A stretch of 16,893 nt of DNA from Gammaproteobacteria bacterium (GTDB taxonomy: Bacteria; Pseudomonadota; Gammaproteobacteria; Pseudomonadales; Halieaceae), in the NCBI GenBank assembly GCA_002748505.1, contig PDSN01000080.1, positions 1 through 16,893 of the forward strand. The letters run 5' to 3'. Both the position numbers and the translations under genes were made by a program. This document shows, in pieces, positions 6,720 to 14,310 of this stretch; position 1 is the stretch's first letter, and every line of letters starts with the position of its first letter. The notes beneath the pieces are model-generated. The model was not told where the DNA came from. It ran no database searches and saw only the letters and a program-made list of their open reading frames with translations.

Positions 6720-7469
6720 ATGAAAAAACTCCTATTGCCTTTGGCTGTCGTCAGCGCTGTTAGCCTCGCGGCCTGTAATGAAAAATCCCAAACACCAGCG
6801 GCTGATGTGGCACCGGCCGCCGCCGAGGTGGCACTTAGCACGTCTGAGCAGCGCTTGAGCTACGGCGTGGCACAAAATGTTGCCAAGCAGATGAAAGCCA
6901 GCGGTTTGCCACTTGATAGCGCTGCCTTTGTTGCAGGCTTTGAGGATGTCATGAATGATCGCCCCGCGCGCATGAGCGATGAAGAGATCGCTGGCGAAAT
7001 GCAGGCTTACCAGGCCAAAATGATGGAGCAAAAGCAGGCGGAAATGGATAAGATCGCTGCCGAAAATGAGCAGGCGGGCAAGGCGTATCTGGCCGAGAAT
7101 GCCAAGCGCGAAGGTGTGAAAGTGACCGATTCCGGCTTGCAATACGAAGTGGTGAAAAAAGGTGATGGTGCGCTGCCAACGGCTAGTGATCGCGTCGTAG
7201 TGCATTATGCGGGCAGACTGATCGACGGCACTGAATTCGATTCCTCCTACGCACGCAACGAACCCGCCAAATTTGGCGTTGGTCAAGTGATTCCCGGTTG
7301 GACCGAAGCCCTGCAAATGATGCCGGCGGGTTCAAAGTGGAAATTGACTATTCCCGCAGAGCTGGCCTATGGTGCGGCGGGTGCGGGTGGCCGTATTCCA
7401 CCTAACTCAACGCTGGTGTTCGATGTGGAATTACTGGAAGTAGAAAAGGCCAAGACAGCGAAAGAGTAA
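6720..7469 (+). CDS. FKBP-type peptidyl-prolyl isomerase lipoprotein (FkpA/Mip type)
   Basis: This is a 249-residue predicted lipoprotein that speeds cis-trans isomerisation of prolyl bonds in the cell envelope. The signal MKKLLLPLAVVSAVSLAAC ends in lipobox L-A-A-C with C19 as the lipidated residue, and Asn-Glu follows. Residues about 38-130 form the helical dimerisation region of FkpA/Mip proteins (LSYGVAQNVAKQMK; long Gln/Glu/Lys helix). The FKBP fold spans about 140-245: VVVHYAGRLIDGTEFDSSY, FGVGQVIPGWTEALQMMPAG, IPAELAYGAAGAGGRIPPN and STLVFDVELLEV, with the usual active-site aromatic and Asp residues present. An ATG at 6711 is in frame, but the ATG at 6720 gives a standard signal and lies four bases after GAG. 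It is monocistronic, closed by the terminator at 7497-7530. Confidence 0.93.
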   Translation: MKKLLLPLAVVSAVSLAACNEKSQTPAADVAPAAAEVALSTSEQRLSYGVAQNVAKQMKASGLPLDSAAFVAGFEDVMNDRPARMSDEEIAGEMQAYQAKMMEQKQAEMDKIAAENEQAGKAYLAENAKREGVKVTDSGLQYEVVKKGDGALPTASDRVVVHYAGRLIDGTEFDSSYARNEPAKFGVGQVIPGWTEALQMMPAGSKWKLTIPAELAYGAAGAGGRIPPNSTLVFDVELLEVEKAKTAKE

Positions 7470-7496
7470 GCTTCGCCGTTGTCGATTGCCATACGG

Positions 7497-7530
7497 AAAA
7501 AGCCGCTGATGTATTCAGCGGCTTTTTTTT
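7497..7530. terminator. Bidirectional intrinsic terminator between the FKBP gene and dsbB
   Basis: A perfect stem AGCCGCTGA (7501-7509) and TCAGCGGCT (7515-7523) with a TGTAT loop is followed by eight T in total (7523-7530) and preceded by five A (7497-7501). It therefore works in both directions: for the FKBP gene ending at 7469 and for the minus-strand gshA-dsbB unit ending at 7540. Confidence 0.93.
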
Positions 7531-7539
7531 GAGTGTCGG

Positions 7540-8055
7540 TTACGCTGGATTTACGCGACGCAACAACTGCCATAGGCACAGTAGGCACATGAACAAAAAC
7601 AGCAACAGGGTTTGCATGGGAATCGACATGCCCATAAAAGTCCAGACCACATCCGCGCAGTTGCCATCCCCCATCAAAACCAGGCGAACGGTCTCGCTAA
7701 AGGGTAGCGCCTCCAGCATGTATTCCAGGCTGGGGCCGCAAGCGGGCGCTTGATCCTCGGGCAGGCTTTGCAGCCATATGTGACGACCCGCCACTGCCGC
7801 ACCGGTGCCAAACATCAATAATGCCAGCGCCGCATACACGCGGTGCATAATCCCGCGTGAGTTGTGTAGTGCAGCGATAAAGGCGATTGTGCCACCAGCA
7901 ATAAGAAATACACGCTGCGTCATGCACAGGGGGCAGGCTTGTAGATTTAGCGCGCCCTCCAGATAGAGCACGGCAAAGAGCATGCCGATAACGGTTAGCG
8001 CAGTCATACTAAAAAAGGTAATGCGCGGGGTGAACATCGCCAGCAGTGCATTCAT
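7540..8055 (-). CDS. dsbB: Disulfide bond formation protein DsbB
   Basis: This 171-residue inner-membrane protein reoxidises the periplasmic thiol oxidase DsbA and passes the electrons to quinone. Four hydrophobic segments are visible at about 12-32, 49-64, 73-90 and 142-163, as in the family. The first periplasmic loop carries the redox pair C41-P-L-C44, and the second carries the other pair C106 (PACGPS) and C133 (GNCADVVW), so all four essential cysteines are present. The conserved Arg after CPLC (CMTQRVF) is also there. The gene follows gshA by 22 bases with a ribosome site AAGGAG 13 bases before the ATG, so the two are probably one transcript ending at the shared terminator. It has the same electron sink, ubiquinone, that UbiD at the left of the window helps to make. 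Confidence 0.96.
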   Translation of the reverse strand: MNALLAMFTPRITFFSMTALTVIGMLFAVLYLEGALNLQACPLCMTQRVFLIAGGTIAFIAALHNSRGIMHRVYAALALLMFGTGAAVAGRHIWLQSLPEDQAPACGPSLEYMLEALPFSETVRLVLMGDGNCADVVWTFMGMSIPMQTLLLFLFMCLLCLWQLLRRVNPA

Positions 8056-8077
8056 TGTAGTTGGTCAGCTCCTTGGT

Positions 8078-9667
8078 TTATAAGTCGTGATATTGCGCAA
8101 AGTAATGCGCGAGGTGTTGGTCAAAGTCTACCGTATCGGTATCTTCAATGGCTTTTTGTTTGGCCTTTGACAGCAGCGCCTGTTGGCGAAAATCTTCCGC
8201 GACGTCCGCTGCCAGTTCGCGGTTCTTGAAATGGCGACTCCAGCGTTCGGAGTAGTTCATGGCAAGGCGTAAAAAGGGCAGCTTGTGTTCGCGCATTTCA
8301 CGCACAACTCGCGCCGATGGCGTAAGCTCCGGGTCGTCCACTTTGGCCTTTTGCGCGGTTAGTGCGATGTTGTAGTCGTGGCTGTCCTCCCAGGCCTCAT
8401 CAAGTAGATCGGCGATGGGTTCCATGCCCGACAGAATGGCTGCCGCCATCTGTTTGAAGGGGCGATCCCCTTTGGGGTTGCTAAGCATCAGTCCCGGTTC
8501 TCTGCCTCGATTGACCACCGTGGCGATGTTTTGATTGATTGCCGCTTTTTCTTTGAGGTCGATATCCGGGCTGTCATTGAGCAGGCAGTACAGTAGAAAA
8601 GTGTCTAAGAAGCGGATTTGCTCAGCATCGATACCGCAGGGTAGGAAAGGGTTGACGTCTATACAGCGCACTTCCACGTACTCAATACCGCTTTGCTGTA
8701 AGGCTACCAGTGGTGCCTGCCCGCTTTCGGTCACTCGCTTGGGGCGAATCGTGCTGTAGAACTCGTTTTCAATTTGCAGCAGGCCATCGCCTAATTGGCG
8801 ATATTCGCCATCGACTTTGACACCAATTTCCGCGTAGGCTGGGTGTGGCTCCAGGATGGCGGATTTTAAGGTGCTGATGTAGTTTTCAAGTGCGTTATAG
8901 CAGACCTTTAGACCTTTTTGCGCATTACTTTGATACCCCAAATCACCCAGGCGCAGGGATGTGCCGTAGGGTGCGTAATAGCTGTGACCTTTGTCGTCAA
9001 AAGCTTCCAGACCGTGGGTGTCACCGTCGCGCAGGAAAGTAGAGCACAGTGCGGGACTTGCGCCAAACAGGTAAATAAGCAGCCAACTGTAGCGCTGGAA
9101 ATTGCGGATGAGCCCTAAATAGCGATTGGTAATAAAGCTGCCTAATTCGCCGGGTCTGCCCTGCGCCTCCCACAGGTTTTGCCACCAGTCTTTGGGCATG
9201 GAGAAATTGTAATGAATACCGGAAATGACCTGCATCAAACGGCCATAGCGGTGGCTCAGACCCCGTCTGTACACGGTTTTCATCGTTGCCAGATTAGAGT
9301 CGCCAAAGCGCGCCAAGGGGATGGACTTATCGTCCTCGATAATGCAGGGCATGCTGGCGTTCCAAAGCAGTTCTTTGTCCAGGGAGCGCGCCACAAAGCT
9401 GTGGATATCCTCCAGTGTGCCAAGGGTTTCATCGATGGAGGTGCTGACCGGGGTGATGAATTCCAGCAGCGCCTCGGAAAAATCTGTGGTGATGGAGGCA
9501 TGGGTAAGCGGCGAGCCGAGCGCGTCGGGATGTGGGCTCTGGGCGAGCGTGCCACCTGCATTGATACGCAGGCTTTCCTTTTCCACGCCCCGGCCAATTT
9601 GGGTTAAACACCGTCGCTGCTCAGGGGTGTTAAACAGGCGTATGTCGAGTTTTGGGGTTGAGGGCAA
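8078..9667 (-). CDS. gshA: Glutamate-cysteine ligase GshA
   Basis: This is a 529-residue enzyme (E. coli GshA has 518) that joins glutamate and cysteine with ATP in the first and limiting step of glutathione synthesis. Class 1 GshA blocks are visible: IGRGVEKESLRINAGGTLA (about 24-42), HPDALGSPLTHASITTDFSE, ALLEFITPVS, YRRGLSHRYGRLMQVISGIH, YNFSMP, then YAPYGTSLRLGDLGYQS, then EYVEVRCIDVNPF. The frame has no early ATG or GTG. A TTG at 9667 follows a strong AGGAG by nine bases and gives an N-terminus of normal length, so TTG is taken as the start. dsbB follows 22 bases downstream, linking cytoplasmic thiol supply to periplasmic disulfide chemistry. It diverges from pilU. Confidence 0.96.
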   Translation of the reverse strand: MPSTPKLDIRLFNTPEQRRCLTQIGRGVEKESLRINAGGTLAQSPHPDALGSPLTHASITTDFSEALLEFITPVSTSIDETLGTLEDIHSFVARSLDKELLWNASMPCIIEDDKSIPLARFGDSNLATMKTVYRRGLSHRYGRLMQVISGIHYNFSMPKDWWQNLWEAQGRPGELGSFITNRYLGLIRNFQRYSWLLIYLFGASPALCSTFLRDGDTHGLEAFDDKGHSYYAPYGTSLRLGDLGYQSNAQKGLKVCYNALENYISTLKSAILEPHPAYAEIGVKVDGEYRQLGDGLLQIENEFYSTIRPKRVTESGQAPLVALQQSGIEYVEVRCIDVNPFLPCGIDAEQIRFLDTFLLYCLLNDSPDIDLKEKAAINQNIATVVNRGREPGLMLSNPKGDRPFKQMAAAILSGMEPIADLLDEAWEDSHDYNIALTAQKAKVDDPELTPSARVVREMREHKLPFLRLAMNYSERWSRHFKNRELAADVAEDFRQQALLSKAKQKAIEDTDTVDFDQHLAHYFAQYHDL

Positions 9668-9921
9668 AGCGTATTACTCCTGATCAGTGGCTGCGCCTCG
9701 CAAGGCTTGTCAATGGGGACACTATAACGGCGACAGCCTCCTGAGTACAGGCGCAATCATTGGCGCTTTTTAATACATAGACTCTTTCGGCATTGGGCAG
9801 CAAAGTTTCTGTATTTTTGTGCAACTCGAAGCTGCGCGACAAAGATTTGGGTGATACCTTTTCTGGCAGTGGCCGCCGTTTTGATGAGGGGGCATTTGCG
9901 AGACATAAAGGAGTGTAGCCG
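9668..9921. promoter_or_regulatory. Divergent gshA/pilU intergenic region
   Basis: These 254 bases should hold promoters in both directions. For gshA a -10-like TATAGT is visible on the minus strand (9726-9721), but the -35 region at proper spacing is poor. For pilU I find no convincing pair; its ribosome site AAGGAG (9907-9912) is clear. I saw no repeat-element terminus and no RNA gene here. Confidence 0.4.
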
Positions 9922-11055
9922 ATGAGTAATATCACCGAGTGGCTCAAGCTGCTGGCGACCAAAAACGGCTCTGATTTGTACTTGAGCACCGGCGCGCCGC
10001 CCTGTGCGAAGTTTGACGGTAAATTGAGACCCATTGCCAATGACCGGTTGCGCCCTGGGGATGTGCGCAAAATCGCTGAGGGCGTGATGGACGATACCCA
10101 GCGGGCGCAGTTCGAACAGGAGTTGGAGATGAACCTGGCCATGTCCATCTCTGGCTATGGACGCTTTCGGGTGAATATTTTTCAGCAGCGCAATGAAGTA
10201 TCAATGGTGTGTCGTAATCTCGTGTCCACGATCCCCCACTGGGAAGATCTGGGGTTGCCGCCAATACTGATTGAAAACATCATGAAAAAGCGCGGTTTGA
10301 TGCTGTTTGTGGGCGGTACGGGTTCCGGTAAGTCCACCTCGCTTGCGGCGCTGATTGATTATCGCAATATGCATTCCAATGGTCATATCGTTACTATCGA
10401 AGACCCGGTGGAGTACGTGCACAACCATAAGAAGTGTATCGTGAATCAGCGGGAGGTTGGCGTGGATACGCGCAGTTGGCATGCGGCGTTGAAAAACACC
10501 CTGCGTCAGGCGCCGGATGTGATTTTGATTGGCGAAATTCGCGATAGAGAAACCATGGAGCACGCAATCGCGTTTGCCGAAACGGGACACCTGTGTATCT
10601 CTACCCTGCACGCCAACAACGCCAACCAGGCTCTGGATCGCATCATTAACTTTTTTCCTGAAGAGCGTCGCAATCAGTTATTACTGGACGTGGCGTTGAA
10701 CCTGCAGGCCTTTGTTTCACAGCGTCTGATGCCGGTCAAAGGCGGTGGCCGGCGCGCTGCATTCGAGGTGTTGCTGGGCACACCGATAGTTCGCGACCTG
10801 ATTATGAAAGGTGATATTGAGAGCATCAGGGAAGTGATGGAGAAATCCATCAACATCGGTATGCAAACCTTCGATCAGGCGATATTCAAACTCTATCAGG
10901 AAGGCGCTATCAGCTATGATGAGGCCCTTAAAAACGCCGAATCGCCCAACAACGTGCGACTAAAAATCAAACTGGCTGCGAATCAGGGAGAGCTGCCAAA
11001 TCAGCCTGTCAAAAAAGAGTCTGCCAAATTCAGTTTGCAGAGCCTTGACGATTAG
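9922..11055 (+). CDS. pilU: Type IV pilus retraction ATPase PilU
   Basis: This 377-residue cytoplasmic hexameric motor of the PilT/PilU group helps pilus retraction, usually as an accessory to PilT. The N-terminal domain (MSNITEWLKLLATKNGSDLY) is of PilU style. Walker A is GGTGSGKST (131-139), the Asp box is GHIVTIEDPVEYV (about 154-166), Walker B is PDVILIGEIRD (about 198-208) and the His box is TGHLCISTLHANNANQALDR. The NQREVGVDTRSW and LKNTLRQAPDV blocks and the long variable C-terminal tail favour PilU over PilT. AAGGAG lies nine bases before the ATG. pilT, which often precedes pilU, is absent here; the upstream neighbour is divergent gshA. The gene converges on a PilZ protein, a family that includes c-di-GMP receptors affecting pili. 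Confidence 0.94.
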   Translation: MSNITEWLKLLATKNGSDLYLSTGAPPCAKFDGKLRPIANDRLRPGDVRKIAEGVMDDTQRAQFEQELEMNLAMSISGYGRFRVNIFQQRNEVSMVCRNLVSTIPHWEDLGLPPILIENIMKKRGLMLFVGGTGSGKSTSLAALIDYRNMHSNGHIVTIEDPVEYVHNHKKCIVNQREVGVDTRSWHAALKNTLRQAPDVILIGEIRDRETMEHAIAFAETGHLCISTLHANNANQALDRIINFFPEERRNQLLLDVALNLQAFVSQRLMPVKGGGRRAAFEVLLGTPIVRDLIMKGDIESIREVMEKSINIGMQTFDQAIFKLYQEGAISYDEALKNAESPNNVRLKIKLAANQGELPNQPVKKESAKFSLQSLDD

Positions 11056-11085
11056 GCGCGGCTTGGGCATTTGTTTTTATTGCTG

Positions 11086-11157
11086 GCGATCACAGCATAA
11101 CTTATGGGTATTAAAAACTAATAGAAGATTCCCCGTCGTGCTCGTGAGTTATCCGGG
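11086..11157 (+). repeat. L-type terminus of the dispersed element family
   Basis: It begins GCGATCACAGCATAACTTA, continues TATTAAAAACTAATAGAAGA and ends TGCTCGTGAGTTATCCGGG (11139-11157). It is an imperfect direct repeat of 11533-11605. The outside flank is TTCG, so the target-like TTAG has probably mutated. Confidence 0.8.
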
Positions 11158-11165
11158 TTCGACAT

Positions 11166-11403
11166 AATGATTTGACCTGCCCTACCTCTCGTCTCCTTTC
11201 TTTCTCATAGAACGCAGTTACAACTCATGGCCCGGCAATCTTGAAGCTAACACGCTCTACACAGCAGTCGCGCGGTAAGCGCCTGAAGGGGCGTTCGAGG
11301 CCACGGATGGCCGAGACGAGCTTACAGGGATGTACTTGCAGCGTCCCCGCAAGGGGCTTGCCGCGCGGCTGCCGGGCGCGACGCTAAATGTGAGAGGAAG
11401 GGG
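11166..11403. repeat. G+C-rich, strongly foldable intergenic segment
   Basis: Several nested inverted repeats are visible: GGCC-ACGGAT-GGCC near 11299-11312, CCCC-GCAA-GGGG (11345-11356), a CCGCGCGG palindrome near 11361-11368, and an outer GCGTC (11341-11345) that can pair with GACGC (11380-11384). The phrase from GGATGGCC through GCTTACAGGGATGTACTTGC to GCGTCCC resembles, from memory, a widespread non-coding intergenic repeat of many gammaproteobacterial genomes. Function is unknown. It could be a transcribed structured RNA or a mobile repeat. Confidence 0.45.
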
Positions 11404-11505
11404 GACAAAGAAAGTTGCTCAAACATCATGAAAACCTTAGCTACCGCTGCGGTTAGAATGATTTTGGGCAAGGTTCGAAGTCATTTTTTTCGAAAAGCCA
11501 TTTAG
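11404..11505 (+). repeat. Hairpin module, copy 1
   Basis: It runs from GACAAAGAAAGTTGCTCAAAC to CGAAAAGCCATTT and matches 16794-16893 closely. It holds a long imperfect hairpin (11420-11466; arms AAACATCAT and ATGATTTTG outside, AACC and GGTT inside, apex TACC). A second hairpin is made of two TTCGAA boxes (about 11473-11494) with a T run between them. It lies between the G+C-rich segment and an L-type element end, so it probably belongs to the same mobile family. Confidence 0.7.
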
Positions 11506-11532
11506 GTATTGTTTGTATAGTTCTTTTTTCTA

Positions 11533-11605
11533 GCGATCACGGCATAACTTTTTGATATTAAAAGACTAATAGAAGATTCTCCACCGTACTGGTGAATTAT
11601 CCGGG
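11533..11605 (+). repeat. L-type terminus whose edge supplies the PilZ gene stop codon
   Basis: It begins GCGATCACGGCATAACTTTT, continues GATATTAAAAGACTAATAGA and ends TACTGGTGAATTATCCGGG (11587-11605). The outside flank is TTAG (11606-11609), and its TTA is the minus-strand TAA stop of the PilZ gene. Confidence 0.82.
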
Positions 11606-11962
11606 TTAGTAAGGGGGGGTCTTATTGACACGTGAAGACCACTGATGCTGGTCTGAACCCTCAGCGTTAAGCAGCTCCAGCCCCGCTCGATAACTGCCGT
11701 GTCGAGTTTTCTCGCACCATACAACCTGTGCGGCCATAAACAGCGGTGTGGCGTTGTCCGTAAGCTCAGCGCCAATCTGATAAATGGCACCAATGTTCAG
11801 GGGTTGCTGGCTGTGGACACACAGACCCTTGGCGGAGACATTGATGGTTTGGCAGGGCAGTATTTGGTTACTGTGAATATGGTTACCAAGACGCGGGTTG
11901 ATTTCAATCAGGACGCGAATATCCTTGCCTATGCGGTGGTGTTGTCTGGCTTCTTCAGTCAT
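11606..11962 (-). CDS. PilZ domain protein (probable c-di-GMP receptor)
   Basis: This 118-residue protein is essentially a single PilZ domain. Both c-di-GMP contact motifs are present: RxxxR as R6-Q-H-H-R10 at the N-terminus, and N/DxSxxG as N41-V-S-A-K-G46. Binding is therefore likely but untested. The remainder (GAIYQIGAELTD, AAQVVWCEKTRHGSYRAGLEL) is the typical beta-barrel ending. The frame is open to 12085, but the ATG at 11962 places RxxxR correctly, follows AAGGGAA by about eight bases, and overlaps the TGA of the upstream DUF1631 gene (11957-11955) by eight bases. The two are thus translationally coupled. The stop codon is formed by the TTAG flank of an L-type repeat end. Convergent neighbour: pilU. 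Confidence 0.92.
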   Translation of the reverse strand: MTEEARQHHRIGKDIRVLIEINPRLGNHIHSNQILPCQTINVSAKGLCVHSQQPLNIGAIYQIGAELTDNATPLFMAAQVVWCEKTRHGSYRAGLELLNAEGSDQHQWSSRVNKTPPY

Positions 11963-14123
11963 TGCGGCTATTCCCTTCTTTAAGCGAATCGCGAAAACTG
12001 GAACGGGTTTCGATAATATCAACCAGATCTTGCTCGACCAGTTCCGCAAGTTCCTCACCTGATAATTCCCGTAACTTGATGCCATCGCGATTGACGAAAA
12101 TGTAGTGGTCGCGTTCCATATCGTGCACTGCCAGGCGCGCCAGCATGGGGATTCTGAAATCGTGAAAGCCCAGCCAGCTTCCCATGGGCAGGTAAATACT
12201 CAGCGCGGGCGAGGGCGCGGACACGCCAGCATCGCTGGCGCTATCGGGATCTTCTATCAAGGCATAGTCTTCATCGTCAACGTAGTCCTGGTCGCCAAAA
12301 TCGCTTAAAAAGGCGTTTTCTTTGTCGAACTCCGCCAAAAAGAAGTCGGATGCTTTTGGCTCTTGTTTGCCTTGCGCCCGCCCGGCTTGTTCTACCTGAC
12401 GGGCGGCCTCTTTGGCCGATTCTTCTTCAGTCAGTCGTTGCGCCGCTTTTGCCGCGGCCTCTTCTTCGGCCAGTCGCTGCGCTTCTTTGGCCGCTGCTTT
12501 CTCGGCTTTGCGCCGTGCTTTTTTCTCAGCTTTGCGCCGTGCTTCTTCTTCGGCGATACGTCTTGTTTCTTCTTCAGCTGCTTCAGCCTGGTGAGCGGCT
12601 TGTTCTGCTGCGCTCTGTTCGGCCTCTACTTTCGTTTCGACCTGTTCTTCTGCTTGCACCGCTTCTGGTATAATGTGCTCCGTTTCCTGTTGCGCCTCGA
12701 CTGCATCTTGTAGTGCCTGCGCCGCTTTGTCGTAGCTCTCTTGGTCGCTGATGCCCGCGGCCCATGCCAGACTCAGGCTAAAGCTGTTTTTGTTGGCCAG
12801 TTTTTCCACCGCACCGGCGCGGTATTCGCGCTCGAACTCGCGGTAGGTGGTCGCAACGGTTTTTACGCCTGCCTGGTTGACGAATAGCAGTTGCTGCTCC
12901 TTTTCAAGTCGCAGGGCAAGTTGCACTCTTTGGCGGCCGCTGTCAGTCTGTAATTCAAACCAGTCCCCGAGTGCCATGTCATTAATGTGCGCTGGAATGT
13001 CGTCGCTATCGAGCGGATCGGCGGTGGTGCTCTCCACATGCAGCGTATCGGCTTCGCCTCGCTCGGGCTCTTGTTTTTTCATGAGTTGCAAGTGTGCAAG
13101 CTCAACCAGGCCCACTGCATCGGCGGTCGCTTCACTGTCATGTTGCAGGCTGACCACCCATTTTTTTAGCTTTACAGGCAGGTCTGAAGCCGCTTCAAAG
13201 ACCTTTTTACGCATTGCTTCGGGAGATTTGTGCTCCATATTGGCATCGCTCACCGAGTCTATCAGCTCGTGGCTGATATCGCTGACCGTCTTCCATTGCT
13301 CAGACTGGGAGCCGTGCTTCAGGGCGATCAGTTGCAGGCTGTCATACCATGAGCCGTGCAGGAACTTGATCACAGATAAGGGGAGCTGGTGGCCTTTACA
13401 CAGTTCATTGAGAAAATCTGCCGCCACGTGTCGCGCTTGGTTAGCTTTGATGCGCCCCTGGTTGGAGTCCACTACCCGTTGCACCATGCGCTTGATACGC
13501 GCCCGGTCTTTTTTACAGGCCTCGGCGACTTCATCGGCTTTGGCTTTTAACTCATTGAAGTCAGGCAGTGCGCGATTTTCCCTGTCGGCAGCGGCTTCAA
13601 CCCACTGCTGACTCTGGGCGACGAGGTCATCTACAAGGCGTTCCAGTGCTTTTCCGGCACGTCCAAGTTGCGGCTGCCAACCTACAGCGCGATTTTGTAG
13701 CGTATCCATGAGTTGGTGCAGTGGATGCTCACCGGGCACCAGGAAGTCCGCATCGGTGACTGCGCACAGGGTCAGCAGCGGCCGTATTTGACGCAGTTTG
13801 CGCGTCAGGCTGTTATCCAGTGGATACTGCTGCTCCCAGTATTGCAGGGCGATGCCCAGCCAGCACAAAACGGCGCTGTATTGCGGCGAAGGCCCCATGG
13901 TTTCGTTGGCTTCCGCACAGGCCTGACTGATGGCATCCAGGGGGAATTCATCTACCTGGGTGTAGCGCGTACAGTAATCGATGAGTTGCGCTTCGCTCAA
14001 GTACAGGCTCGCCGTCACCGAATTCTGGGTGGAACCCGGTGCAAAGCTCTCCATAATCTGTGGTAACACAGAGAACGGATACGGAAATTGTTGAGCGTGA
14101 GTTTTCAGCGGTTTAACTTCCAA
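11955..14123 (-). CDS. DUF1631-type protein with Ala/Glu/Lys-rich coiled coil
   Basis: This is a 722-residue protein of unknown function. The N-terminal 350 residues resemble DUF1631 proteins (GEHPLHQLMDTLQNRAVGW; VIKFLHGSWYDSLQLIAL). Around 380-460 is a beta-rich PilZ-like module (GDWFELQTDSGRQRVQLAL, LLFVNQAGVK). A low-complexity coiled coil of Ala, Glu, Lys and Arg follows (about 485-600). A second module with the same plan ends the protein (GSWLGFHDF, ARLAVHDMERDHYIFVNRDG, IKLRELSGEELAELVEQ). Having two such modules around a coiled coil is unusual to my knowledge. Neither shows a clear RxxxR...D/NxSxxG pair. The longest frame starts with TTG at 14123; the first ATG is at 14054 (MESFAPGST). 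Neither has a strong ribosome site, so the start is uncertain. It is coupled to the PilZ gene by an 8-base overlap. Confidence 0.8.
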   Translation of the reverse strand: MEVKPLKTHAQQFPYPFSVLPQIMESFAPGSTQNSVTASLYLSEAQLIDYCTRYTQVDEFPLDAISQACAEANETMGPSPQYSAVLCWLGIALQYWEQQYPLDNSLTRKLRQIRPLLTLCAVTDADFLVPGEHPLHQLMDTLQNRAVGWQPQLGRAGKALERLVDDLVAQSQQWVEAAADRENRALPDFNELKAKADEVAEACKKDRARIKRMVQRVVDSNQGRIKANQARHVAADFLNELCKGHQLPLSVIKFLHGSWYDSLQLIALKHGSQSEQWKTVSDISHELIDSVSDANMEHKSPEAMRKKVFEAASDLPVKLKKWVVSLQHDSEATADAVGLVELAHLQLMKKQEPERGEADTLHVESTTADPLDSDDIPAHINDMALGDWFELQTDSGRQRVQLALRLEKEQQLLFVNQAGVKTVATTYREFEREYRAGAVEKLANKNSFSLSLAWAAGISDQESYDKAAQALQDAVEAQQETEHIIPEAVQAEEQVETKVEAEQSAAEQAAHQAEAAEEETRRIAEEEARRKAEKKARRKAEKAAAKEAQRLAEEEAAAKAAQRLTEEESAKEAARQVEQAGRAQGKQEPKASDFFLAEFDKENAFLSDFGDQDYVDDEDYALIEDPDSASDAGVSAPSPALSIYLPMGSWLGFHDFRIPMLARLAVHDMERDHYIFVNRDGIKLRELSGEELAELVEQDLVDIIETRSSFRDSLKEGNSRND

Positions 14124-14298
14124 AACTTATATGATGTTGCGGCACGCTCAACAATAGCACCAAACCCGTCCAATGCCACGGGATAGGTGGTTTTTTCTGC
14201 AGTTTTGTGTGGGAACCGGATCTTTGCACGCTGTCATGGCTGTGCTCAGGGGCTTTTTCTGCGGTGGCTTTTTTGCGGCGATGTTTGCAGCCCCGCAT
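14113..14298 (-). CDS. Possible small basic protein with one hydrophobic segment
   Basis: This is a 61-residue frame between the VWA and DUF1631 genes, in the same direction. It starts with ATG at 14298, 12 bases after the VWA stop, and its end overlaps the DUF1631 TTG start by 11 bases, a spacing that fits an operon. It is rich in Lys, Arg and His, and WHWTGLVLLLSV could be a short membrane segment. The only ribosome-like site (GAGG) is about 15 bases from the ATG, too far. I recognise no family, and it may be chance. Confidence 0.25.
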   Translation of the reverse strand: MRGCKHRRKKATAEKAPEHSHDSVQRSGSHTKLQKKPPIPWHWTGLVLLLSVPQHHISFGS

Positions 14299-14310
14299 TG
14301 GCGTATTACG

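Larger units (their letters stand above)
11056..11605. other. 550-base convergent intergenic region built from repeats
   Basis: Between the stops of pilU and the PilZ gene lie, in order: a short unique stretch (11056-11085), an L-type element end (11086-11157), a G+C-rich foldable segment (11166-11403), the hairpin module (11404-11505), a T-rich spacer and a second L-type end (11533-11605). I see no protein-coding gene. No clear intrinsic terminator for pilU is present. Confidence 0.75.

Noticed and set aside
9787..9916. Short plus-strand frame before pilU ending ...RRFDEGAFARHKGV
   Set aside because: It has only a TTG as possible start, its stop overlaps the pilU ribosome site, and I recognise no homologue. 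It is more likely leader sequence.
9684..10148. 154-residue minus-strand frame opposite pilU
   Set aside because: It lies antisense to the conserved N-terminus of PilU and has no domain pattern, so it is a shadow frame.
12350..12713. Plus-strand frames rich in Leu, Phe and Arg at 12350-12713
   Set aside because: They are antisense readings of the Ala/Glu/Lys-rich coiled coil of the DUF1631 protein, which keeps all frames open by composition.
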